From NCBI GenBank assembly GCA_945643635.1, contig CALZFC010000021.1, positions 2,988,501 to 3,052,500 on the forward strand: DNA of 64,000 nt, in the 5' to 3' direction. Every line of letters begins with the position of its first letter. Positions within the stretch are counted from its first letter, which is position 1. A program made the position numbers and the translations under genes. This document shows positions 10,957 through 23,607 of this stretch, one piece after another. Under the pieces are notes generated by a model. It made no database searches. It had not been told where the DNA came from and saw only the letters and a list, made by a program, of their open reading frames with translations. Origin of the DNA: Allodiplogaster sudhausi (Eukaryota; Nematoda; Chromadorea; Rhabditida; Diplogasteridae).

Positions 10957-13900
10957 TCAGTCGGTGTGTCTATAGACGAGTCTGCATTCAAAGTATTCGG
11001 GAGTTCGGACAAAGCCCGGGACGAGCTTGAACTCGGGCGGAAGACTTCCGAAAGACTCGAAGCGAAAGTACTGTAGGAAGGTGACGAGGAAAATGAACAT
11101 CTGCAAATGACGGCACTAAAAAGTTGCAGCTTTTACTTGTATTGGCTATTGACGCCATTAGCTGCTCTTGATAATCTCACACATCCCATTTTTAAGAGAA
11201 AGCGAATTCGGAGAAACGGAGATGCTGCACAGAGATAAAGTCCAAAAGTTCAGTAGTTCGTTTGTGCGAATATTATTCGGATGGTGCTGCAAATTTCGAA
11301 TGACAATGATGATAATGAATCAGATTCTGTCTCCGTAGGCGCGGACACGTAACCACGTCAGCTAATTGTTCGAAGATTACAAGAACAAGGGTTCTCCCGC
11401 CAATTTGTAGTAAGAGGCTACTGATGGTGAGCTCATAGAATGAACTGACTGACCTGCGCACGTCCGAGTCCCTCGCCGAAGCACGAACGCTTTCCAACGG
11501 AGAACGGCGTGATTATCGGGTTCTGCAGCCAAGAAAGAGGAAAATGTCAGCCTCTCGAAACCAGCGAGATATTTCAAAATATAAAATACAGAAAGAAACA
11601 GAGAAAAACCTTTTTTACAGGATCCTGCTATTGTCTTTGATCCTGGAAGCCCAAAAATACTTGTGTAACACATTCTTTTTGACCTTGATGCATTCGCCCT
11701 GGTCGTTAAGATGTCGCTCGGGCCAGAAGAGATGTGGACGGGGGAAGACGTCAGGGTCAAAGTGCACCGATTGGAATTGCGGGACGACGGCCGTGCCGGT
11801 CGGGAGGTGGTATCCTGAACAAAACACGTTGTTTGCAAGCGGTTTCTGGTTTTTAAACAGTAGTGCATTAGAGGATCAACTCGTTAAAGTAGCCGCTAAA
11901 ATAAAACTCCGATTCTCGTCAAAAGCTGAGATGTTCAGTAAATTGCGCTACCGTGCATGGTCCATTTAAAAAGTGAGCCATTTTGTAAATCGCACCATCG
12001 ACAACGGCTGGCTCTTGGAGCTGACGGAGAAAGTTCATAGGGAGGAAGATGGCTGCCAAACGGAGCACCTCCTGGAGGACTGCACTCGTGAAGTGCATCG
12101 CCTTCTGGTCGGCCAAGCGGGGCTCCTTAAAAAAAGACAGATAACTTCATATCATTAAAATAGGCGAAAAATGCTTCAGAAAATTGACCACACGAACCCG
12201 CTTGCCGAGCACGCGGTCGATCTCTTCATGGCACTTGGCCTGCGCCGCCGGGTTGTTCAGCAGGCAGACAATGGCGAGACGAAGCGCAGTCACGGCGGCT
12301 TCCATTCCTTAAGCGTTCGAACTTTAGAAATGGGACCAGTACTCTTTTTTTGGCTACGGAAAAATGCCTCCCACCTGCAGAGCAGAGATCAAGCGTAGCG
12401 ATTCGCATCTGATGACGCGTGAATGTTCCTGTGGTAATTTATTCGATTAAAGGATTTTTTTTTAAATTTCTCCCAGTTGCTGATTCTTCAAACAAAGTTA
12501 ATGGTTACCTAAGTCCTCGCCCGCCTTCTCGCGCCTCATAATCTCGAGAAGGAAGTAGTCGACGAAGCACTTGGGCATCGAGTCTTCTTCGATTTGCGAC
12601 TCGCGAACTTCGATTTCCTTTACAAAATTTCATCTTTATCGCCTTCTTTTGTGACCTTCCCATCTTTCAACTCCCTATCCCTTCCAGAATAAGATTTAAT
12701 TTTTATCTTCAATTCGATCGCATTCTCTGACCTTGTCAACATAGTCGAGTAGACACCGATTGACCTTGTCGACTTGAGCCACTCCGAGACCGAGCAGTGA
12801 GTCGAGATGCTTGAGTGCCGGGATGAACTCGATGACTTGGAAGCGCGGGCTGCCGAGTGCGTGGAAGAGCTGAGAATTATTAGTAAATTGAATAGTTCAG
12901 TAATTTCAAATGAACTTATACAATAAATGCTTTGCTTTATTTCCTTGCTCGTACAAATGTGTACAACTGTATTCGATGATTATACAGTACCGCCCAACAT
13001 CCAGGAGTCATGGATGCAACGGATGCAACGGTTGCATCCTTAAGATCCATGCGAATTGTGGCTTGTACAGGCAACGAAAATATTCCTTATTACAATTTTC
13101 TGAATGAGAATTTTTTTCTCTATCGACTGAATCTATCCAATTCATAAAATACTCAACTTTTTTACGCGAAGATTTGTGTGCAATGTAAGTCCAAATGGTG
13201 TGCAAGGAATATTGTGCAAAGCTGTGTAATGTACTTTACGTTAAATCTTGGTAGGTTTGAAAGAATTTTCTTCTTTTTTGCTGATCTGAGAACTGACAAG
13301 ATGTTATCAGCAGTGCAATTAATGCAGAGGAGGAGGCAAAAGAAGACTGACAAAATATAGAAAACAAAACTAGAAGGAATTGGCACAAAGCGGAATCGAA
13401 CTCCAGCCCTTCTGCTCATGATCGGATATGCATACCAATCCTCCACACACCCATATTGTTTTTCAGCTCGAGGAATTTTAGCTAGCATTTTGACTTCGTT
13501 TTTATTAGCTGTTTTCTTTATACACACAACACTTGGTTATCTCCTATCCCGGATTAACGAGCAGAGAGTATGAAAACGCCGGCTATCATAGGGTGCGCGC
13601 CGGTTTGGACTTAATCATCTTTCTATCGCATCACGGTCAGGGCGACCGTGGCGTAGCTATGCCAAAAACATATTCAAAATGGCGCGAGAATTTAAGAATT
13701 TTGAATTCGGTTGGGTGATCTTCTGAAATATTTCTGGCCATAAGGATTCCAAGCAAAAAAAAAAAGAATCTAATTGTAGGGAGGTTTGTAAAAAACACAC
13801 GGTGGGTTAGGTGTATGGAATTATGGAGGTTAGAAAAACTTGGAATTTTGCCAAAAATTTCGCAAATGATAGTATCTCAAGATTGCTTTAAGGGAAATCG

Positions 13901-16900
13901 TGCTGAGAGCCTAAGCATTTCAAAAAAAGACGAAATAGTATTCCATTTTATTTTAGTGTGAAGTGCCAAGTACCGTAATAGCCTCTTATTTAGTGTAGCT
14001 TGGTACCGTAATCGAGTTTTTCTCAGAATCGACAATGCCACACTAAAACTTTTTCAATGTCCACCTTGACCCACCGTGCACAACCAACCAGCCACCATGG
14101 CACAAATGTTTGCCACTCCCAATTGATTTGTAAACAACAGTGGAGGTCTTGTCTGCCACACCCAGTGCATATCATTAGAAACCATCAGACCATTTTCGTT
14201 TTCGAACTGGCCAGAAATATTTCAGAAGATCACCCAACCGAATTCAAAATTCTTAAATTTTGAATATGTTTTTGACATAGCTACGCCACGGTCGCCCTGA
14301 CCGTGATGCGATAGAAAGATGATTAAGTCCAAACCGGCGCGCACCCTATGATAGCCGGAGTTTTCATACTCTCTGTTCGTTAATCCGGGCTAGGAGATAA
14401 CCAAGTGTTGTGTGTATAAAGAAAACAGCTAATAAAAACGAAGTCAAAATGCTAGCTAAAATTCCTCGAGCTGAAAAACAATATGGGTGAGTATAGAATT
14501 GGTATGCATATCCGATCATGAGCAGAAGGGCTGGAGTTCGATTCCGCTTTGTGCTAATTCCTTCCAGTTTTGTTTTCTATATTTTGTCAGTCTTCTTTTG
14601 CCTCCTCCTCTGCATTAATTGCACTGCTGATAACTTCTTTTCAGTTCTCAGATCAGCAAAAAAGAAGAAAATTCTTGGAAGCCTACCAAGATTTAACGTA
14701 AAGTACCCTACACAGCTTTGCACAATATTCCATGCACAAATTTTGGACTTACAGTGCTCACAAATCTTCGCGTAAAAAAGTTGAGTATTTTGTGAATTGG
14801 ATAGATTCAGTCGATAGAGAAAAAAATTCTCATTCAGAAAATTGTAATATGGAATATTTTCGTTGCCTGTGCAAGCCACAATTCGCATGGATCTTAAGGA
14901 TGCAACCGTTGCATCCGTTGCATCCATGACCCCTGGATGTTGGGCGGTACTGTACATACATTATCTCATAATCTGTTTCGCTTGTGCGTTTCATTGCAAT
15001 GCCATCGTTGCCAGACATCTTCATAGCTAACAGCAATTGTCTAGTCTGTGACTGGCTTGCCCTATTAGCCAACCTCGCTGAGGTTTTCTTTGAAGAATGC
15101 AGTTGGCTCGTCAATGTGGTCGCCCATACGATTAAAGACGATGTGCGTCACGACGTTGCCGACGCAGCCCTGGCATGACAAAGGGGCATCATCCAGTATG
15201 TAGTATTATTTCAATTATTATTATTATTGCTCAAGGAATACAATCTATTTAAAAGTGATGTGATATCTACACAGCAACTGCTTCTTTTCTATTCATACCT
15301 GGCACGGACACTCGTATTATTCTGCTATCCTTTGTATATCAAAATGTGAATCACCACTATCAACAGCTCTACTTGTTATTGTCCTTATTCTCCGCAAGTG
15401 CACCCAAGCGTTCAGAGGCTAATAGGAGCCCCTGCCTGCTCCCCTTCCCCCAGCCACTTAACATGTCCTTGTGTAACCTTTGCGTGCACTCTCCTAGCTC
15501 TGCACTGCAAAAGAGGTTGCAGAAACTGAAGAGAGACTAGTTGAGCGGGGGCGTTTTTGGCTGTTCAGTCTGGTCGGCCCGCTGCGTACAATAACATTTG
15601 TCTACCACTCCTCCCCCCTCCCCTCCCTAATCTACAAATGACATCGGAGACATGCGTGCTTTTTATTATTCTTTTGGGTTGCCCTTTTTTCAATCTCTCC
15701 CCCTTTTTTCTTCTGCTTGGCCGTCCTTGAACTCGACTTGGTCAGCTAATTTTCGACTCGAACTATAGCGTTCATAACATAAGAAATAGTTTTTTCTTCC
15801 TTTCATCTTCTCTATTCGAGATGGTAAAAATAATTTGAAGAATGTTGCCAAAAGGTGAGGAGATGAGGAGCTGAGTTGCTGTTGCGATAGAAAGGAGAAA
15901 GTGAGTGACATTAATCATTGTGGAGAAAGTAAGAGAGCAGGACATGAAGAGTGAAAGTTAGAGGGGAGGAGAGGAAGAAGTGGATGAGAACTAGAGAGAG
16001 AGAGATAGAGAGAGATAGAGGGAGTAAGATGGAGTGAGTGCAGAGAGTGAGAGCGCGGCGGCGGAAACGACAGTAGCGTCTCTTGGCTTGGCATATGTAT
16101 ATCTATCAACGTTTTTGTGTGCTTGGCTGGCGCGTGCTAATGACCGTATGATCTGATCGAATGGGATGATTGGAGAAGAGAAAGTCAACTTCTTTGTTTG
16201 TATGCTTTTTTTGCTCATCCTTTTCGAACTCTCCATTTTCTTCACGTGCTTGTAATTCATTAGTTATTCTTGTTATTGTTTCATTAGAGATTTTGCTTTC
16301 GCATTTTTAATTCACTAATCTCTTAGCTACCGTAATATGCGGTGTTGGATCGATCGGCTTCCCGTCCAGATCCTTGATCACGTCGACGGCTCGGCGAGCC
16401 AGGAAGTTGAGTGCGTCCTGAAGAGAGAAAAAGATGCTCTCGAATAGCAGAGGGTACTTTTAGAACTGAGAGATACTGAGAGAAAGAAAGAGAAGGAGAG
16501 AGCAAGAGCCCTGCCTGCATGGCGGGCGAGCCTCCTCCGAGATCCCTCATGGAGTGCGTGGCGAATCTCTTCTGCTCCTTCCACATGTCGTTTCCGTTGA
16601 ACACCAGTCCATAGTTGCCTCCACAGAGAATCTTCATGGTCTGCTCGATCGGCTGCCTTCCACCGAACGCATCTCCATGCGCAATCACAGTCGAACGCAT
16701 TATCTGAAAGTTGACATTTTAAACCTTGCTTTTAGGTGCTACAGTATCCCCGCTTCTTCCCTATCTCAGCCAACCTCGGCGTCGTTGATGACCACGGTCG
16801 GAAAGGGAAGCCAAACCGTAAAGACGTTGCCATACTTCTTTTTCCACTCAAGGAAGAGCTGAAAAAGGTTGAAAGAGTAAATTAGTTTTGCTTCTTTAAT

Positions 16901-17153
16901 TTTATCCTGTTTTATTAAAATATTTTTATAATTTATCTTAAACCGTTTATTTGGTAAGAGATTTGATGGAACTATTGGGGGGGGGTTGGAAGATGGCCCC
17001 ATTTTGCCTTACATCGATGGTGTCGCCGTCGAGCGAGAGGAGATTTCCGATGAAGGGCACTGGCGTCGGGCCGGGCGGAAGGCCGCGGATCTTGTTGATT
17101 CGACGGCACAAAACGTACGCGGCGAGGACGAGCAGAGCAAGGAGCAGAAGCAT
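10957..17153 (-). CDS. Cytochrome P450, CYP2-like (complete, 13 exons)
   Basis: Haem-thiolate monooxygenase, ER-anchored. Exons in transcription order: 17013-17153, 16775-16858, 16515-16703, 16331-16417, 15074-15169, 12732-12869, 12509-12617, 12375-12428, 12198-12307, 11996-12125, 11684-11814, 11454-11522, 10957-11100. All phases agree and give 493 aa, the normal family length. Landmarks: N-terminal membrane anchor LLLLALLVLAAYVL; proline hinge RGLPPGPTPVPFIGN; helix C WKEQKRFATHSMRD; helix I region LDLCSAGMEAAVTAL, where the usual acidic/Thr pair is altered; helix K EVLR; meander around FWPERH; haem loop FSVGKRSCFGEGLGR with the Cys ligand. Intron 3 has no GT donor; CAG|GCAGGG is the only in-phase junction, implying a GC-AG intron. 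The 2.2-kb intron between exons 5 and 6 carries a foldback element. Substrate cannot be predicted. Confidence 0.95.
12983..14954. mobile_element. Tc1/mariner-like foldback (MITE-type) element with ~750-bp inverted arms
   Basis: Both ends read TA-CAGTACCGCCCAAC inward: TA at 12983-12984 and 14953-14954, arms about 12985-13740 and 14208-14952. A TA target duplication followed by CAGT fits the Tc1/mariner superfamily. The spacer (about 13741-14207) has no transposase frame, so the element is non-autonomous. Both arms contain a tRNA-like segment ending in a B-box-like motif (GAGTTCGATTCC at 14534-14545, reverse at 13392-13403). A short internal tandem, GGATGCAAC, lies near each end. It sits in a P450 intron, opposite a gene that otherwise appears intact. 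Confidence 0.85.
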
Positions 17154-17376
17154 ACCTTTGGCTGCAGCTCAAAACAGTCTTTAGTTTACATGGGATTAAC
17201 AACCTCTTTGCAACAGTGAAAAGACACGCTTGAGGGCATCTTGCAACGAAAGAGGCGAGCGGCTTAAGGGAGATAATGTTACAGTAGCCAAGAAGAAAAG
17301 ATGATCTCAGAGGCAGCGGAAGCAGCAAGCAGCCCGCCCGAGGCGGCTCTGAACTTGCAAGTGCCTGGACGGCACG

Positions 17377-17387
17377 CCTTTATATCC
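17377..17387 (-). promoter_or_regulatory. TATA-like box upstream of the P450
   Basis: On the minus strand this reads GGATATAAAGG, about 225 bp upstream of the ATG at 17153. It could position a start site that gives a 5' UTR of roughly 190 nt. No other promoter element is obvious. Confidence 0.4.
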
Positions 17388-17850
17388 ATTTCAGGAGTGT
17401 GCGCTGTGGCACACAATAGTTGGCCGCGTCGTCATCGGAACATTGAGAGAGACAAAAGCCCGGCCTCTAGCTCATCCCGAGGACATCGAACGGGCGATTC
17501 TTACAAATAGAAAATGAAAGATCTGGAGCAGGTGACATCAGGACGAAGGGAGCGCGAGAAGACGAGAGACGCAGACACAGAGAGAGAGAGGGTGCGAGAG
17601 TTGAGACGAAACAAAATACGGTGACATGCCTTTTGTCTCGGCCATTTTTGACTACTACTAAGCAAGAAGGCAGAGAGAAAACTATTTGCGCACCCTCCCT
17701 TATACTTTTGATTCCTACATTATGTCAAGCGTGTGTCATACTTGTGTGAGTTGTAGTTGAGCTTTAAAAAGGAATTCTAAAACGGGAGCCACACCGAAAA
17801 CACGGAGGGGAATGAAAGAGTTGATAAGAAAAGGAAAGTTGAATCACTCA

Positions 17851-18078
17851 AGAGAGCTCAGCGCTCGCAGCGGCTGTCTATCCAAGCCAGCTCAGCCAAC
17901 TGAAGTCCGAGGAGTCGCCACAAGTGAGAGAGCTCAGCGCTCGCAGCGGCTGTCTATCCAAGCCAGCTCAGCCAACTGAAGTCCGAGGAGTCGCCACAAG
18001 TGAGAGAGCTCAGCGCTCGCAGCGGCTGTCTATTCTAGCCAGCTCAGCCAACTGAAGTCCGAGGAGTCGCCACAAGTG
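17851..18078. repeat. Three tandem copies of a 76-bp GC-rich unit
   Basis: Units start at 17851, 17927 and 18003 with AGAGAGCTCAGCGCTCGCAG and end in GAGTCGCCACAAGTG. The copies are almost identical; the third has TATTCTAGCC in place of TATCCAAGCC. The unit contains AGCGCT and short self-complementary stretches. It lies about 0.7 kb upstream of the P450 start, in otherwise noncoding DNA. It is not a multiple of three and no ORF spans it. Confidence 0.95.
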
Positions 18079-18099
18079 AGATGCCCTGTTTAGATCGGC

Positions 18100-21000
18100 T
18101 GCCGGCTAATCCGGTGGGTGGAGCTCTCTCACTCTGGTCGTGCATCCTCGAGTTAGAAAGGTCGCACTGGCCTCAGAGCAGCCAGCCACTCAGCCAATCC
18201 CCGCTCCGTCCGGACCAAGCGGACGGCTTAAGAGGTCAGGTATCAGTCGTGGATGCTCAACAAAAAAACCACGATGAAAAATGGTAGCAACCGTAGATAT
18301 CTTTCAGACAAATGAGTGCCTAACATTTTTCAATTACTACACATTTTTTTCTCGCTTCCTGTCTGGTTCTCTCGGTCTGTATTCTGGTTTCTGAAAGAAT
18401 GACATCGACAACCGCTGAATTTTGCCAAAAAATGACTGTCAAGAATGTTTCGGCTGCCTCTTGTTGCATTCGAGCAAAAAAAGAAGGAGATGTACAGTCT
18501 CTATCACAGTTCTCCGAAGTTGCGAACCAGTTCGTAAAATCGTCTGCTACATTCGGTGGGAAAGTTATTTCATGCCTTTTTCTACTTCTAAATAAGCGTC
18601 GCCCCAATGGAACGACGGGGTCAATTTGACCTATTGGTTGGCGTGCGCGTAGTAAGCTGGACAGTTTTAGAGACTAGAAGATGGCACAATCAACCATTCA
18701 CTCCTCTTTGTCTGCGCTGCTACATATTAGGAGTTCTCATCTTTGCAAAGCTTTTCGTCTTTATTAGAGTATCGCTTACGTCCTCTGCAATGGCCACTCA
18801 ACCCACTCAAAAGACGATTGATAATGCACAGTTAATGACGTTATCATCGCGAAGAAAAACTCTCCTGAAAATTCTCTTCAGTGTAGCTGAATGAACGGAA
18901 AAAGGTGGCCACATTTACCTCCTCTTCGTGACTTGCGTGTTCACTCATAAATAAGGGAGGGGATCACAGTTCGAGGCGTAATCCTTTTTGAGAAGGAGTA
19001 AACAATGAGTAACTTCTATTCACACGAACAGTTTCATGCGGATCGTTGCGACGGAGAATCATCTCCTCCTTCATCGGAATAACATTTCTCAGTATATGTA
19101 CACAAGTGTTTGTATGTAACTTGTCACACAAACCTTGATCATTGCTACACGTTTGGAAAATGAATGTACATATTTAGTCAGTGTTAGGTTTTAAGGCAGC
19201 TTTAAAATCTTGTAATGAAGCTCAACAGACTTGTAAGCAGAATGGAATGAAGAAAGCACTTGCATCACTCTGTGCCTTCTGGAAGAACCGTGCGTCTTAG
19301 AACCATGCAACAACCTAATTTTGCTGCCCATTCGGGTTTCCTTTCTTTTTTGCAACTTTTTTCTTGCAGCTACGATGTACGTCAACTCTTGAAAAGCAAA
19401 AATTATCAGCGTATTTAGAAAAGGGACACTGATTGTCGGAATCGCAATCATAGGAGGACAAATGAGCAAAAGAAGACAGAAATATCCTCTTTTTTTTGTC
19501 AATTTGTTCATAACGAAAAGTACCTTCATTGATTAGCTTGTTTGTTCTTGAAGTAAATTGAATACGCTATCAAAATACATCAACTAAGCCAGAAATATGT
19601 TAGCAGTCGTAATAGAGTTTAGAGCAAAAGAGCCTTACTAGAGTTCAAACTAGGCGCAGACTTGAGCATCTAGCCCGGACCTTTCCTTCTTCTTCGATAA
19701 TAACTGCGTTCGCTCTAGTATGACTTTGAATTGGCTGGCTGATTGCCTCGCTGACGTCTAATTTTTTGTGAAGAGGGTTGCAGGCTTGCTGTTGAGAATG
19801 ATTGCGAGGTGCAGTATTAGAGAAAGCACTAGCGGACTGCATGAGATATCGGTCTCTCGTATACAAACTACTGAAACAACAATAACGATTTAGTCGCATA
19901 AATGAAAAAGAGACCAACGAAGGAGCGATTTTTTAACGCGTTCTTTGTCGCACTGCTCTCTTCGTATATCACGAACAAAGTGCTCTGACTGATCTCACTC
20001 CCATCTTCTTTCTCTCCAACTCTCTGTTTTCCTTTCTCTCTCTCAGAATCGCTCGGTCGCATCGTTGCCTTTATGCCTCTGTGCGCCAAAATTTTCTAAT
20101 TTGTTCGACAATATGCGCACCACCTTTCTCCACAACCAATCATAGTGCTGTGTTTCACTCACCTTCAGTATTCCATGCAAAAATTTATCTTAAGCCCCGT
20201 GCGTTCCCAGTATGGATTACAATTAAGTTAAGTTAAGGAGCTTTTGACAAGGGATATTCACCAGGGATGACTGTAGGAACAGAATTTAGAAAAGCAACAG
20301 ACGGTGTGGTTTGGTCAAGTCACAAACACCTCCAGTCTTCAGTGACCAGTACTCATCGTTAGTCATGAATATCCAGTGACTATCGTATAACAAGCCATTG
20401 AATCTTGAGCATGAAAACAAGATACACATGGAGATTACCATTGTGAGAGAATGCATGGCTATGATTGAGAACGGGAGCTAAACTATGATCGTATGCTCTG
20501 TTTCACTCCCTCAATATCTCACTCTCTCTCTCTTTCTCTCTCTCTCTCTCCCTCGCCATGCCTTGTTATTTTGTTATTTAAGCCTATCATCGCTTCTCAG
20601 AAAGACGATTTGTATAAAGGCCATGATTAATAAGCTGGCCAGAAGATATCCGGTACGGATGTCGTCTGTCTGCGGACAATGCGCGAGAGGGCATTCATCC
20701 CTATCCTTTAGCCGTGGGCAATTCCAGACGGCACGGAGTTTATCGGGGGGGGGGGGGGGGGGGGGAATTACGTAGAAGTTTTCCGGCTGCAAAAAGAGAG
20801 AAACCATGCTCAAAAGTGCGCGCCGAGTGCAGTGCGATTGGGGATCGTGAACATTTTTCTCTCAATATGCAATCACTTCCTTCACCTCGAAGAGCCGTGA
20901 AGTACGTAAGGGACAAAGAATGATTAGGCTCTTGCTGGCCATGAAAGAGGTGAGGAAATTAATACATTGAAAAATATAAACAACTCTGCAGTTTTGAAGT

Positions 21001-22290
21001 GCTACAGTATTCCCTTCATGGTTTTCTAGTCAGATAAAGCTTTAATTTTTCATTATTTATTATCTATACAAACGTACTAAATATGAGACGCAGATGGCAC
21101 TTCCAGTACTTTCATAATAAAATGAAATGTGGTTTGTTTTCTCATGTTATATAACTCGTGCAAATATGTATGTATTAAGAAAGAAGGAACATTTGCGTGT
21201 TTTAACGGAGAAACATTTTTTATTGTTAGCTTCAAACATGCAAGCTCCCTTCTTTCTGGAATAAAATAGAATCTTAAAAACGGGAAAGATGCAAAAACAG
21301 TACACATGAATGGCACGAAACGACTGCTGCTTTGAACACGGCGGCTTCTGCAATCAAACGGACTATTTTATGAAAGTCATGAGCATAATGTTCAGCTCAT
21401 CTTCAGGGAAAATGTCAAATAGCTTGCTAAAATGTACAAGATAAAGATTTTAGAACTTAATTGTTTCATAAAAATACGTACATATATTACCCGAAGATAT
21501 AATGCATTTTCATTCATTTTTTCGCTCTTCATGCACTGACAGTTTGTTCAGGAAGTATAGTATGTTGTTACCGCTCAGAGAGTGTAGCTTGTGAGTAACA
21601 GAAGGAGAAGAAAAAGCAATTAATCAATTAATTGTAAGCTTTTTATTATATTCACGTTCTCACTGTAATTTTGATAAACAATATAATAAAAAACGGATGT
21701 TGTCGTTTTTTATAATAACTCACAAATTTGCACTTCTATCGTATCCATCGAAAATTGCTTATAAGCAAGACGAACCTCTTCATCATCGGCCGCATCCTTT
21801 TATGTTATGCGACCGCTTTTACCTAACTTTTTCGGTAATTAGCAATTACGCCAATTGTCCTTTCAACGTCTACGGTTTGAATCTTCAACGAGTGCGAGGC
21901 TGTTCTGCGATCTACGCTCGAGACAGTTCTGGTGAGACAACACATTCTTCATCGCCGTCTGAACCCACTTCATTAAGAATTGTTGAAAGAGTGCATGACC
22001 CATTGTGCGAGCATTTTTTGGTAATTTTTCTTTTAAAAAAACCAATGTAACGCGCACAGCGAAAGTCATGCGCGAGATATTGATCTTGCGGAAACGGAAT
22101 TGAACCAGTCAATTACGAAGTCGCGCACCACCAACATCCGTTGAAGAGCCAATTAATGCAGAATCTATTGCGACATCTATACAGTGAAATAAGAGGTCAT
22201 CTAATTTTGCTCTCAAAAATAAGAGGTGGCATAAGGCAGAGAACATTTGTGAAAATCCCGTTCAAGAATTGTGCCTCATATGGTACGAAT
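18100..22290. other. Intergenic region without a supportable gene
   Basis: Several 60-100 codon ORFs occur on both strands but none shows a recognisable domain or a coherent splice chain. Contents seen: a (CT)n tract at about 20520-20552, a 20+ base G run at about 20743-20765 and AT-rich stretches. An exon-like minus-strand ORF near 21912-22069 could belong with the ORF at 22.9 kb, but I cannot support it. Confidence 0.6.
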
Positions 22291-22301
22291 GAAAGCGCTT
22301 T

Positions 22302-22736
22302 AAAGGAGGCCATAAGGGAAAAACTCCTACCACGAATTCCCTGACAGATTGGTAAAAAGTACGGTGTGAAGAATCCACAGAAATGATGCTACTGCCCCTT
22401 GCTTCTCTACACAGAAACTAGTGGCTAGAACAACTGGCAGGTGTGCGCACGTGTTAAGCAAAATCCGGCCAATGTAGGTTGGATGCCCCATATGTATAAA
22501 ATTTTAGCGCAAGATTCGAATGGCCCCGTCGGCCACGGTGTAGCCTTGCCAAAATTATATTGAAAATGGCGGGAATATAAAATATTTGAGAATTCAAAGT
22601 AGAAAATACTGCACATTTCCTCAGGGCAGAGGGGTTTTTGTGACTTCGGGACACTTGTAACCGAAGTTTCTAATTCAACCTGACCAAATAATGCGAAAAA
22701 AACAATACACTATTTATTCACTTCGGACCTCCTTTA
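22302..22736. repeat. Dispersed repeat copy with TTAAAGGAGG inverted ends
   Basis: The unit starts TTAAAGGAGG at about 22302 and closes with the inverse CCTCCTTTAA at about 22736, so it looks like a ~435-bp short inverted-terminal element. It shares about 400 bp with the 10.2-kb copy and part of it with 4530-4770. No ORF is present. Confidence 0.8.
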
Positions 22737-22929
22737 ATGGTCTTTTAAGCAATTGATATATCGTTCCAAAGAACTTTTAAAATGCAAATAGCTTAAATTA
22801 AGTTTCTACACTATTCAAGACTACATTTGAAGAAGCAAGATTGTTGTTCGATTTGCATTGTTTTGTTGTGCAAACAAGTCTTGTGTATGTTTGCAATATC
22901 GGACGTGCTGAGAATAAAATTAGATGATT

Positions 22930-23097
22930 GAGGATTCCACCCGCGGACGCTGTCTTCTCTGCTTCGTCCAGCTTCCTAATGTAGTCGTCCAACGAGCACT
23001 GAATGAATTCGACGAACTGGACGATGTGGGCTTGTAAAGCGATGAGAATTTGTAATAATTGGGCCAAAACTACGAGTCGTTCCGTGGCCAGCCCCAT
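22930..23097 (-). CDS. Uncertain exon/ORF, helical, unrecognised
   Basis: An ATG at 23097 opens a frame with balanced coding-like composition: hydrophobic helix VVLAQLLQILIALQAHIV, then the charged segment SLDDYIRKLDEAEKTASAGG. A GTGGAA donor follows at GCGG. The frame is open upstream of the ATG too, so it may be an internal exon. I do not recognise the family, and no flanking exon could be joined with confidence. It lies divergently to the Polycomb gene start at 23608. Confidence 0.3.
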
Positions 23098-23607
23098 AGG
23101 ATGTTTGGAACACTGTGCCCTTGATATCTCTAATCACGACTCAATAAAACAGAATCGAGAAATCAGAAAGTCTGTAGATTTTATTGCTTAGATGGTGCTG
23201 TATTGAATGTGAAAAGAGCTTGTTCCCGTATTGCTTAGTTTAATAAAGGAGATTGAGAGATTGAGAGGGAAGAGATTCGGTACACCAATTTCTCTCTCTC
23301 CCTCTCTCTCTCTCTTCTTTACTTTGTTTATATACATACATACGTACATGCCTGCCCCCCCCCCTTCTACCCCGGTCCGGTACACGGGGGGGGGGGGAGC
23401 ATGACGAGTGCGCCAGACAGCGAGAGAGTTCGATGACTCGGTGGCAGAGAGCGAGAGTGTCGCCGCGTGCCATCATATATATTGCATGTCTGGATGCGCT
23501 AAGACAGAAAGAGTGAGAGTGAGAACGAAAGAGAGAGACAAAGAGAAACTGAGCGCGAGGAAAGCTACATTGATTCGACCCTTTACAGCCCCTCTGGCAA
23601 GGTTGCC

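Noticed and set aside
13162..14957. ORFs of 60-126 codons in both arms of the foldback element as a transposase
   Set aside because: Mirror-image copies in the two arms, with no DDE/D motif or helix-turn-helix; not a transposase.
16972..17328. 118-codon minus ORF overlapping P450 exon 1
   Set aside because: It is in another frame from the membrane anchor and RGLPPGPTPVPFIGN, which define the real start.
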